Part shown: one piece after another, positions 40,412 through 49,955 of the stretch | Layout of the letters: the number at the start of each line of letters is the position of its first letter | Position numbering within the stretch: the stretch's first letter is position 1 | Origin: Halisarca cf. caerulea | Lineage: Eukaryota; Porifera; Demospongiae; Chondrillida; Halisarcidae | NCBI GenBank assembly: GCA_963170055.1 | Contig: CAUJGJ010000376.1 | Coordinates: forward strand, 2,246,543 to 2,310,542 | Direction: 5' to 3' | DNA length: 64,000 bases | Program-made: the position numbers and the translations under genes | Notes under the pieces: generated by a model | Database searches by the model: none | What the model was told of the DNA's origin: nothing | What the model saw: only the letters and a program-made list of their open reading frames with translations

Positions 40412-41710
40412 ATGGCATCTGGGAGAAACAGGTTCTTTTATAGGGGCGTGGAATTTTGCTTTGTTAACGCTTCTCACGAGCAACTGCAAGAACTTATGTG
40501 TGCAGTGTGTCGATCCATTGTATATGAGCCAATCTTAACTGTCTGTGGACATCTCTTTTGTAGAGAATGCGTAGAGAAGAAAGTGTCCACTTGCCCAACC
40601 TGTCGCGAGCCATTGGATTTCTCCCGAGATAATTACAATGACAGACGAGTAAAAGCCCTAAAAGTGACGTGTTCGAATAGTAAGGATGGGTGCGGGTGGA
40701 AAGGAGATCTAGGAGAAGCTATAAACCACCTTAGTACAGTCTGTACCTTTGTTCAGGTACCTTGCCCTCGCGGTTGCGGTGAATCTCTTCTAAGAAAAAA
40801 CATTAGCGATCACTTGAAAAAGGCGTGTCAAATACAGGCCCATCGGTGTCCCCATTGTGAGTATGAAAGCTCTTTAGCTATGGTTACAGTACACTGCACA
40901 GAATGTAGTGAATTTGTACTCCCATGTCCAGCTGGATGTGGGCAAAATATAGTTAGATCTTCCATGGGAAACCATTTGGCACAGTGTGGAGAGGAACTTG
41001 TACATTGTGATTATTATGTAACCGGATGCAGTATTCCTGTGAAGCGCAGTAAGTTAGCAGATCATATGCAGGACAGCAAGTTTCATTTATCTCAGCTTTT
41101 AAGTAGCTATTCACAGCTCCTCCATCAGTTTTCTCACTTATGTTCCGTCCTGGTATCGACACCAACTATACCTATTCCCAAGAATGTAATATGTTCTCCT
41201 CTTAGACCATGGCTTCAGAATACGCCAACATGCTATCCATGCCCACCTTTGGTAGTTAAAATGACTAATTTTCTTGAAAGCAAGAGGACGTATTCACGTT
41301 GGTTTAGTGACCCTTTCTATTCACACTTTGGAGGTTATAAGTGGTGTCTCAGTATTGATGCATATGGTACCAGTGATGGTAGGGGTACACACATGTCTAC
41401 CCACCTGTGGCTGATGAAGGGGCAGAATGATAGTAATTTAAAGTTTCCTTTCAAAGGACTTGTTACTATTCATCTGCTGAATCAACTGGAGGACAGCCAT
41501 CACTACCCTGGTACCCTGTGGTCCCCAGAACATGTTATTAATGAGGGAATTAGCGGGCGTGTCACTGATGGAGAGCGTGCAAAGGATGGATGGGGATATG
41601 GAAAATTTATTAAATACGAAGCTCTTGATTTCAATGATGAATGGAAGTGCCAATACTTGAAAGATGATTGTGTATTTATTCGTATCAATTCTATTGAACG
41701 CACTTATTGA
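40412..41710 (+). CDS. TRAF-like RING / zinc finger / MATH protein (432 aa, intronless)
   Basis: The ATG at 40412 (caagATGG) is preferred over upstream in-frame codons because it directly precedes the domain start. Residues 30-64 form a C3HC4 RING (C30, C33, C45, H47, C50, C53, C61, C64). Residues about 75-215 form TRAF-type zinc fingers (CSNSKDGCGWKGDL, CPRGCGESLLRK, CPAGCGQNIVRS). Residues about 285-430 are a MATH/TRAF-C domain (GGYKWCLSIDAYG, HLWLMKGQND, GWGYGKFI, DDCVFIRI). There is almost no coiled coil between fingers and MATH, unlike vertebrate TRAF2/3/5. Expected role: trimeric adaptor and E3 ubiquitin ligase in receptor signalling. A single exon suggests expansion by retroposition, as reported for TRAF-like families in simple animals. 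The orthologue class (TRAF4/6-like) cannot be settled by eye. Confidence 0.93.
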   Translation: MASGRNRFFYRGVEFCFVNASHEQLQELMCAVCRSIVYEPILTVCGHLFCRECVEKKVSTCPTCREPLDFSRDNYNDRRVKALKVTCSNSKDGCGWKGDLGEAINHLSTVCTFVQVPCPRGCGESLLRKNISDHLKKACQIQAHRCPHCEYESSLAMVTVHCTECSEFVLPCPAGCGQNIVRSSMGNHLAQCGEELVHCDYYVTGCSIPVKRSKLADHMQDSKFHLSQLLSSYSQLLHQFSHLCSVLVSTPTIPIPKNVICSPLRPWLQNTPTCYPCPPLVVKMTNFLESKRTYSRWFSDPFYSHFGGYKWCLSIDAYGTSDGRGTHMSTHLWLMKGQNDSNLKFPFKGLVTIHLLNQLEDSHHYPGTLWSPEHVINEGISGRVTDGERAKDGWGYGKFIKYEALDFNDEWKCQYLKDDCVFIRINSIERTY

Positions 41711-42660
41711 CTTCTGTAGATAACTGTGCTAAGTCATATGGTATTGTACTATAATGTGACTATTATAATGGATTGTAAACGTGACCATGCATGCATTACC
41801 CAATGATGTATGCAGATTGAATATTCCATGCCATGCACAGTTGAACTTCCATTGTAATTGGTGAACCATGCATGGTGGCCATACATAGAAGATTCCTACA
41901 TGCATATAGGAGGTTCTGTGATCTGATGATGAACACAGTCAGCATGAAATCGAGCTAGGGGGTAGGGGAAGCTTCCACCCCCCAAAAATCAGAACAAACT
42001 ACTACTAGAAGGTTTGACGTACTTGAATGTCAGAATTAGGTATCAGGTATCATGCAGGTGTGAATATTATACTGAAAACCACTTGCACCAAGAAGGCTGC
42101 TTTACAGGGTTGCCAGTGCAAAACACACATACTATAGGATATAACGTAATGGACAAAACACTTGGTACTAAGTTCAAAAAGAAATCCATGCAAAAAAAAA
42201 AAACTAAAACATAACGATAGTTAAATACGATGAGAAAATTGTGATATTCTGTATGAAATGCTAGATTTACCATAGTTTGAGTTCATATAAAAATGATCAA
42301 TTTGTAGATGCTCTTGTGCGGTGCCTATGGCCGGTGAATACATTCTTCAGGAGACTAGATAGGTATGGAGGAATGGGGCGAGAAAGATGAGGGAAGTAGT
42401 AATATAGACTTGTGAGCTTGTCGCTCCTTTGTTTACTCAGTGGTGAAATGCCAAGTACTGAATGAGCCTCGGTGGCCAAATACCTTCTCATTTGATGCAA
42501 TACTAGCCTTGCTACATAGCCGGTTCTGTAAAATAAAATAAAATTAACCTTGACAGTTGTGTACCAGTCATTTACTATATAGAGAGCTGGGGCAAGTAAT
42601 GGTTAAATTATTATTATGAATTATGGTACAATTGCTATGTTAAATATCAATGAAATACGA
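41711..42660 (-). other. Intergenic; possible terminal exon on minus strand at 42298-42526
   Basis: Minus strand 42526-42298 follows a reasonable acceptor (tttattttacag) and stays open to a stop, reading e.g. LSKQRSDKLTSLYYYFPHLS. I do not recognise it and found no matching upstream exon. At 41945-41985 there is a fragment resembling repeat family F. Otherwise nothing seen. Confidence 0.25.
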
Positions 42661-42682
42661 ATTCAACAGGCTGTAAATTGTG

Positions 42683-42733
42683 GTCTCGCGGCGCCAGACC
42701 ACTTCCCCTAGAAATGGTCTGGCGCCGCGAGAC
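42683..42733. mobile_element. Palindromic mini-element (family E), 18-bp perfect arms
   Basis: GTCTCGCGGCGCCAGACC, a 15-nt loop, then the exact reverse complement. It is GC-rich in an AT-rich setting, 190 bp upstream of the PMVK start codon. Related inverted pairs with GTCTC...CCAGACC ends lie at 43428-43533, 60225-60261 and 60269-60344, and a half copy at 57613-57632. Confidence 0.85.
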
Positions 42734-42922
42734 TATGACAAATCTGAAGGTCCTTTCGAAAATGAGGTGAGTGTGGTCGAGCTCCGCGAGACTAACTCGA
42801 ACTTTAGTTCTGATATCCTCGCTGATGGTATCTATGCTCGAGCTTATACTCGAACCACACGCTCAAACCTACCTGGCCCTAGTATCCTAAAACTTTTTTT
42901 CCGAATTCAGTGACGGCCTTGG

Positions 42923-45271
42923 ATGTCTTCCGCAACGGTCAGAGTACCTCTCGTAGTATTATTATTCTGTGGGAAAAGAAAGTCGGGAAAAGATCACACC
43001 GTCAAATTACTCCAGCAAGAGTACGTGTTCTGAATCGACTTCTGAGTTGTACGTGTCATATGCAAAAGTTTCATCCTTGCTAAGATGCTAGATTCAGGTG
43101 TCCGAATTATCATCGCATCTGCAATTTTCTTCATGTTCCTAAGAGAAAGAGTATCTACACTACCGTGGATGGTCTGGGAGGATCATCTGCAATGTCATAG
43201 CTGGTTTGGGAGGGATATGGGTTTGTGGGGGGATCTGGTATTGCTGACAGTTTCCTCTTTTATGACATTTATATTATATAATGAAGGAAAGATAGGCAAC
43301 ACCGGACTGGAAGGGTAGGGGCATGTACAGTGTCATAGATGTTAGTCTAGCTGGTACCCCCTATATACTTGACCCTTCGTCCCACACAAAGGGTAAAAGA
43401 AGGTGCTACTAGCTTGACTGTAAGGTAGTCTCGGTCCCAGACCTTTGGGCCCTATTCTTTATTTTTGGATGGGTGGAAACGTTTCCACCCATCAAATAAA
43501 TATAAACAGGGTGCAATGGTCTGGGTCTGAGACTAGTAGATGTGGGTATCGACAATGAAAGCTTTGGGAGAGGGTGCTATCTACATCGCCATAGATGGTT
43601 CTAGGTGAGGGAGGGAAGGGCATGGGTTCATTACAATGTAATAGACGGCCCTGGGTGGGGAGGGTCACCTCAGTCTGACCACGTAAGTGGGATGGTCATA
43701 GCAGGTCAGAGTAGGGGCCACTGCAAAGTCATCAATGGTCCTGTGATCCACAATGCCATGGATGGTCCTGGGGAGGATTCGGCACTTTAATACATTGTGG
43801 CTTGCTCCTCCTTTTGCTGTGAATTTCAAATTTGTATATGTTCCTTAGTTTTTATTGTGCTGTTAAACTTAGTTGGGTGGTATGAGCTGTTATGTAAAGT
43901 TTACGTACCTAATGTTCAAAGAGAGAAATTTCAATTTCCTACCCTTATAACCTGTATAGATAGGTATATGTTCATGTACCTATGTGTAACTATTTGCACT
44001 GTTTTTAGCTAAATATAATTTGCCATTACTGGTGCTCTTTTCTTGCCTATCAATTAGATTACAATCTGAAGGTCATCTGTGTGATGTACTGAGATTGTCA
44101 GAACCTTTGAAATCAGATTTTGCTAAAGTAAGTTAGTGAATCTAAAGATGATATAGTAGAAGCTCAATTTTATGAAATTGCCTTTACAGTGTATTCTACA
44201 TAGAACAGACTTTAGTATCTCAGTTCATGTTCTGCCACTATCATTGATTCAACTATTGATTGGATAGTTCTGGTGATTTCTCAATATTATTTGAGATCCC
44301 TTTGATGTTTGTTGCGAGATTTGATATATATTGATATGTGTACTCGTGACTAGGAAATGTAGGAATTGTATGCATTAGGGGTGGACTTTGGAAATGATTT
44401 GCAGAGGGGGCATGATCTGCTGGTAGATTGATTATTTGAAGTACTTAGTGCATATACTTAGATGTGAAAGCATGGGGCATGTTGCTGTCAGTGTACATGT
44501 TTGTAGCCCTAAGTTTATATTTTTCTTACTTGTAGTCTATTCAAGTGAGCGAAAATATGGTTGCATTGTGATGGTGGAGTTTATGTCAAACCTGCTCCTT
44601 TTCTTGATTCTGTATGTGTGGGGGGAGGGGACTTCCATGTCTTGTGGATCCACCCACCTAGCTAATAAGGACCGAGAGGTTGAGAGCCCTGAATGGTCTG
44701 TATGAAAATGTTTAAGACCATATGTGTCATTGTTTATCATGTTGTCTAACTTTGACATCAAAAAGTGGATAATATTTATGTAGAAATCTCGGTTAAAACT
44801 ATACAAGAAAGTGGCTGAATTCTCTTCATCTGTGTTGTGTGTTCACCATAGGAGAAATGTCTTAATCTATCCCGTCTAATGGATTCCACTCCTTACAAAG
44901 AACAATATCGTTATGACATGATCAGGTGGGGAGAAGAAAAGAGGAAAACAGATCCTGGTTACTTCTGTCGCCGTTGTACAGAATCTGCAGCACATCCTGT
45001 ATGGATTGTGGCAGATGCTAGACGTCCAACGGACATGGAGTACTTTTCTTCAAGATATAACTGTGTTTCTGTTCGAGTGTATGCAAATGAAGAGACTAGA
45101 AAGGAGAGGGGGTGGATCTTTCGGGCAGGAGTGGATGATTCTGACTCAGAGTGTGCACTTGATGAATACAAATGTGACATAACTGTTGACAACAATGGGG
45201 ACAAAATATTGTTGGAAAAAGATATACAATGTCTTAAACAAGTGATTATTGAAGTCTTGTGCAAGAACTAA
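42923..45271 (+). CDS. PMVK: Phosphomevalonate kinase (3 exons, 195 aa)
   Basis: Exons 42923-43020, 44058-44127 and 44852-45271 join in frame (588 nt including stop). The protein starts with a beta strand and a P-loop-like GKRKSGKDH, matching GKRKSGKDF of animal PMVK. It continues with LRLSEPLKSDFAK and [20 protein letters not shown] (human [21 protein letters not shown]), ADARRPTDMEYF and ERGWIFRAGVDDSDSECALD. Length is close to the human 192 aa. It converts 5-phosphomevalonate and ATP to 5-diphosphomevalonate in the mevalonate route to isoprenoids and sterols, using the animal-type enzyme of the NMP-kinase fold rather than the GHMP-type of fungi and plants. The human enzyme ends in a peroxisomal SRL-like tail; this one ends CKN, so no such signal is visible. 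Exon 1 ends in a GTACGT donor. Confidence 0.95.
43160..43790. repeat. Degenerate minisatellite-like repeats in PMVK intron 1
   Basis: Variants of 'catngatggtcctgggngg' recur irregularly at about 43166, 43190, 43583, 43640, 43725 and 43755, mixed with unrelated sequence and the palindromic element at 43428-43533. Confidence 0.5.
43428..43533. mobile_element. Family E element with inner perfect palindrome
   Basis: Outer arms GTCTCGGTCCCAGACC and, reverse complemented, GTCTCAGACCCAGACC. Inside, 43468-43493 is a 26-bp perfect spacer-less palindrome (GATGGGTGGAAAC/GTTTCCACCCATC). In PMVK intron 1. Confidence 0.8.
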
Positions 45272-47289
45272 TTTATGTAGTATGTGAATATTTTATTCAG
45301 CAGGGTTCCATAGCAAAATTTGTTATTCATTAATTTAAATTATTTTTGCAACCGTCAATATGCGTATGTGTATGTATTGTATAATGTAAAGGGAAGTAAT
45401 TCGAATGGCAAGTAATTCTGAACGGTCAATTAAGTCAAAAACAGTGTCAACCACAAGCTACATTCAATATTTCTCAACTGTATTGTCTCCATGACTTGGG
45501 AGTTCATGCAGCACATGCAGTGGCTCTATTCCAAATAGCTGTAGTGTTCCCTGCAAAATGTTGTCTCCTCGATTTGGCCTTACCAGCCAGGGAAGTAATC
45601 CACCAAATTTTATTTGGGATTTCACTCATGAATCCTGTGTCCTAGGCCTGATCCATACAAGCCAAGTACTATGGGTTAACCCTGTGTCTGAGGCCTTTTC
45701 TTCATCATTATTGCCTTCCTATTTTTTATTATATTATTTCTTGATTTGAATAATAATTGTATATATTTTTTATTATAATTATAGTCACATACGTGGACCT
45801 TGACAAACTGTAAGGTAAAAGCAGGTAATTTCGGGAAGCTGATAATTTCGGAAACGTTTCTATACTTTTCAGTCAGTAGACTGATCGGGGTAAAAGGGAC
45901 TAGAATAGATGTGGAATATGGCAATAACCTTTCCCCTAATCTCCTTCGGCTATTCGGTTCATGTACGGAAAGTTATAAGACATTCCCGAAATTACCAGCT
46001 TTTACCTTAATATAAGTCTGGCTCTGCAAGACCAGCTGACTGGGTAGCGCGCACTTCATTGCTGGGAGTAGAAGATTGTCGAGAAGGCTGTGCTAAGACC
46101 GAAATCGATTTACACTTAATGTTTAAAATCTTCTAGTGCATTAATTATTATCAAGGCGCTAAGGGGATCTCCTCTGCGAGTATTTTTCACCTCGAGCTAT
46201 CGGCTGATGACCCTAGATAACTGGGCGGCTGGAGATTTGTCTTTATCATCTTGTCTTATTGTTGCGCAGGGTGTTTAAAGTGAGTTGATATACGTACTAG
46301 TACTTCTTTTCAAATTATAAATTAAAACAATAATGCTGTTATTTGATACAATAGTCCCCTGCATGAGTCGATTTTCATTTTCAATCCTGTCGGTTGCCCA
46401 CTTGTCCATACACCTGTACAAACACGAATATTGCCTGATAGTATCATCCATATGAATGTATGTGTGTGTGGGGGGGGGGGGGGGGGCAGGAGACCTACAT
46501 GTCCAATAGAGAGTTTATCACTTGCAGTGTAATCTTCTCCAGTCTCCTTTGACACTCACCAGACTTAGCACCCAATGCCACCATTACTGTGTAATTCCAT
46601 AAACGACGAAAGTCACTAATCCAAAAAGAATTGTGGCTGGAATAAATTTCAGTTTGTACTGTATGTAGGTATTGAATTTTGAGAAATGTTTCCTGTCATG
46701 AATGCTGATAATTGTTTTGATATGTAATACTTAATATTTATAGCATAATACTAGCTGTGACCAAAGTGCAGAAATTCGTTAAAAGAAAGTTAAAATATAG
46801 AAATTGAATTCAATTGCACTGGCACTTCCATTTTGACTGCTGCTTATGTGAAACTGCTGTATGTTGTGTGTTCATGACCTGTAATGCATAAGTTGGATGC
46901 ACAGTTTGCTTGTCTAACATTTGGACTTGTTGATAAATTACTTGATTGCAACACACAGGGCATAGAGTACCAGTTTGTGTCATAGTTTGAGACGAAGACT
47001 GTGTAGCATTGGTTTGTGATTTTTGACATTGGTTCAGTCATGATTGATGCAAAAATTATGTCTTCTGATGTGTTTACAAAATTAATGATTGCTGCTTTTA
47101 TTTGATGCTTCTAATATTATGATTTAGCCTTGGTTGTGACTTTGTACTTAGTGGTTGGAGAACCCATAGTAGAATAAAGGTATGCAAGTCTGTACAATAT
47201 ACCATAGTTGACCTATAGTCAGGGTTTTATACAGGGATTGGGGCTGGTGGGGGTGCAGTACAATGTGAGCGTAATTTTACAGAGCCTCA

Positions 47290-47331
<42 letters not shown>

Positions 47332-47350
47332 TGATGGGTTATAGTCAACT
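45272..47350. other. Intergenic, PMVK to CFAP141-like gene
   Basis: Contains one clear MITE (45813-46007) and a (GT)n tract (47289-47328) preceded by the start of repeat family F. A poly-G run lies at about 46471-46486. No other gene recognised. Confidence 0.5.
45813..46007. mobile_element. TA-flanked MITE (family D, 195 bp)
   Basis: Left end AGGTAAAAGCAGGTAATTTC; the reverse complement of the right end is AGGTAAAAGCTGGTAATTTC; both continue GGGAA. TA flanks at 45811-45812 and 46008-46009. Internal 'aatttcggaaac' and 'acggaaagttat' resemble the 'aattccgaac' repeats of the 57095-57306 copy. Confidence 0.87.
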
Positions 47351-47825
47351 ATGTATGTGAAGAGTTTTGTTCAGAAAGCTGCAAAGGGTAAGTACAGTGG
47401 AAAATTGTAAAGAAATCTCTTACAGTGAATAAATATATGTGACCGAGTTAATGTTCTACTATGAAAAAGTAACTGGATTTAGTGATTTTCTGATGCACAC
47501 TGTACAATGAAGAATTTTCTATGTCCCATGGGATATACTATAATGAGTTTCCACTGTATGTGGTATTGTGGAGGTATGTATCACTATGTAGGTGGGTCTA
47601 GTGGTATGCTCCCTCAGAGAAAATTGGCCTTTTAGGCTTTATAAGGTGAAGTGGTAACTAAGGCTGTTTTGTTTTGTACTATAATTAATATGTACTGTAT
47701 ATATACAATGTCAAGGGGGCCAACTGGGTCACAAGAGAAGAGGGGAGGGAGGGGGGTGTAAATACCCCTAGCCTTGTCCCCACCCCAAACAAAACCCTAG
47801 CATCTCTGTGTTTATTGAAGTGTAA
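47214..47825. repeat. Dispersed repeat family F, copy 2
   Basis: Matches 21579-22075 in phrase order ('atacagggattgggg', 'ggtatgctccctcagagaa', 'ttttaggctttataa', 'tcaagggggcc', 'ctgggtcacaa', 'ccccaaac', 'ccctagcatct'). It carries a (GT)n expansion at 47289-47328 that copy 1 lacks and partly overlaps the tentative first CFAP141 exon. Confidence 0.65.
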
Positions 47826-48511
47826 AAAGGTTGCCATATGTGGGGGGGTACACACATAGGATTCTGAACACCCATGTACAGCTCATGCAGTATGACCTTC
47901 CACTGCAATGGGGAAAGACATCAGTTTTGCTCATTATGGACATACATAGTCATGCTAATCTGGCAAATGTTTTTACAGCAAGGTCTTATTCACTGTCTGT
48001 TCTTATGTACATGACCTTCCTGTGTTCTTACATGTCAAATTCCTTACAGAAGCATGTTTTTCTTAACCAGGTATGGATACAGGAAACCAAGGACATCAAT
48101 TCCTCAATGAGGTGAGAATGAGCCAGCTGAGATTCACATGATGCATACGTATGAATGGGAGACCCAGCCTTGTGCTGAAGGGGTAACCTTAATAATAATA
48201 CAATACAATATAATACAATACGTATAATATTATAGCTTAGTCTGTGCACATGGTCTGTTGATGTGCAGTAGCTAGAGTTGGAATTATGTACACATCTTGC
48301 AAGTTCTTTATATTGTTGGTTGGTGTAGACTGCCGAGAGGAGAACTCTCAAAAAGAAACATGAAGAAGTGTCCCAAGAGGTGAAGCTGGCTAATAAGGCA
48401 CTTATCCAAATTAGGAGAAGTCAACTGAGGAAGCTTATTGACCAAGAAAAGCATCAATATCTTCATGAACTTCAGGGATTGGGTCTTTCTTACTACACAG
48501 AACGTCTGTAA
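47351..48511 (+). CDS. CFAP141: CFAP141-like axonemal protein (3 small exons; first exons tentative)
   Basis: The last exon, 48329-48511, is firm. It follows a good acceptor, is open to its stop, and reads VKLANKALIQIRRSQLRKLI, DQEKHQYLHELQGLG, YYTERL. This aligns with [41 protein letters not shown] of human CFAP141 (C1orf189). Exon 2 (48071-48111) and exon 1 (47351-47387) fit in phase and give 86 aa (human about 101), but their residues (MYVKSFVQKAAKG, MDTGNQGHQFLNE) have little support, and exon 1 lies within a dispersed repeat, so another first exon is possible. CFAP141 is a microtubule inner protein of ciliary doublets. Its presence fits an animal with flagellated cells. The exons are too short to stand out in ORF scans. 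Confidence 0.72.
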
Positions 48512-49955
48512 ACTTCACCATTTTGTTACAACTACTATATTCACATAACATACGTGTGTATGTAGTATCAGAAGTTTGATCATTATGATCTTAATCCACA
48601 TGCGCATACATTTGGCAATGTATAATATGCAAGTCTACATACCTTCAATCAATGAAAGTAGTCACTTTTGTATGTTTATAGTATATGTATGTATATACTG
48701 TATATGCATAGTTACCTATTGGATTTTAATTGGTCAATTTTAAGAGTATACTCATACTTCTGGTATCAGTGTGAACTCAAAGTAGAACCATTGTGGATGG
48801 AGATGGAGAGAACGGAGAAGCAAGATTGGCTGATAGGATGTGTGGCTTATTACAAGATTACTCAAGGGACGTCTTTACAATATGACTAATTTATGGTGGG
48901 GGGAGTCCAAATTAAGCATGTGGGTATGTTTTTATGAAAAGAAGTTAAAGGTGCTGAAGAATTGGTAAACTTGGCAACTAACAAATATGTGTATGTTGAC
49001 TGACTCATGCAGTGAGGATATTTTAGGAATACTGAATAATAGATTTAACAGAATAAATTACAGCAAATAGTTAATGTGTATGAGAATGATGACCAAATGG
49101 AGGTGCGGTTGAAGGTCTGCATACACTCATGCAACTCATGATCATGAGGCCGCCAGGATGTACGTACAAAGGATGTGCTAGAACTATAATTATAGTCCTA
49201 TACTTGGGCCTCCTAATATAAGGAAAATTGATAGTAAGGTCAAGTCTATGCATATATATACATCACTGATGTGTGCATAAATAGCCTATATTATATTATT
49301 ACTATTATTATTATTATTATAATGAATACAGCATGCAAAAAGCAAAATGAGAGGAAAGAATAACATAGATTACTAATTAGGGACACAAATACAAGCAAAA
49401 TTGCTATACACAAATTAAACAAAATAACTTATATAATTATTATTATCACATTAATTAACAAAAATACTCATATACTTATGTACATAATAAAGTACATACA
49501 TGCATAAAAGTACCAAATATGTATGCCACCAATCAAGGTAGGGTGTAATCGAGGGTCATCGAACCCATGATGGACATGGCGTTGCCTCGCTGAATCGCAA
49601 CAGCAATTCTTTGCATCAAATATGTGAAGGAAAGTGAATCTCCAGTCACTCTCCTAATGTGATTATTATAATTATTATCATTATTAGATGCTTTTCAGCC
49701 ATTATGTGGCACATGATCATGGGGTGGGTACTGTAATGTGAGCTGTGGGTAAACGTGGCTGAGGGTCTGACATCATCTAGTGATGCAGCCTTGGTACAAT
49801 GAAAAATGGGGGGAAGGGTGGAAAAAGCACGAAAAGAAAAGTGTATGTCATGTGAGCCCATTGTAAACAGATACAGTACGAAATAGTGTGCTGGGATAAA
49901 TACATTCACAAGGTGTGTGTGTGTGGGGGGGGGGGGGGGGGATAATTACACGGAA
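48512..49955. other. Intergenic with low-complexity tracts
   Basis: AT-rich with (TTA)n at 49295-49320 and 49660-49690 and a poly-G run at 49925-49941. No gene recognised. Confidence 0.5.

Noticed and set aside
42298..42526. Possible minus-strand terminal exon
   Set aside because: Plausible acceptor and open frame, but no recognisable protein and no upstream exon; not called as a gene.
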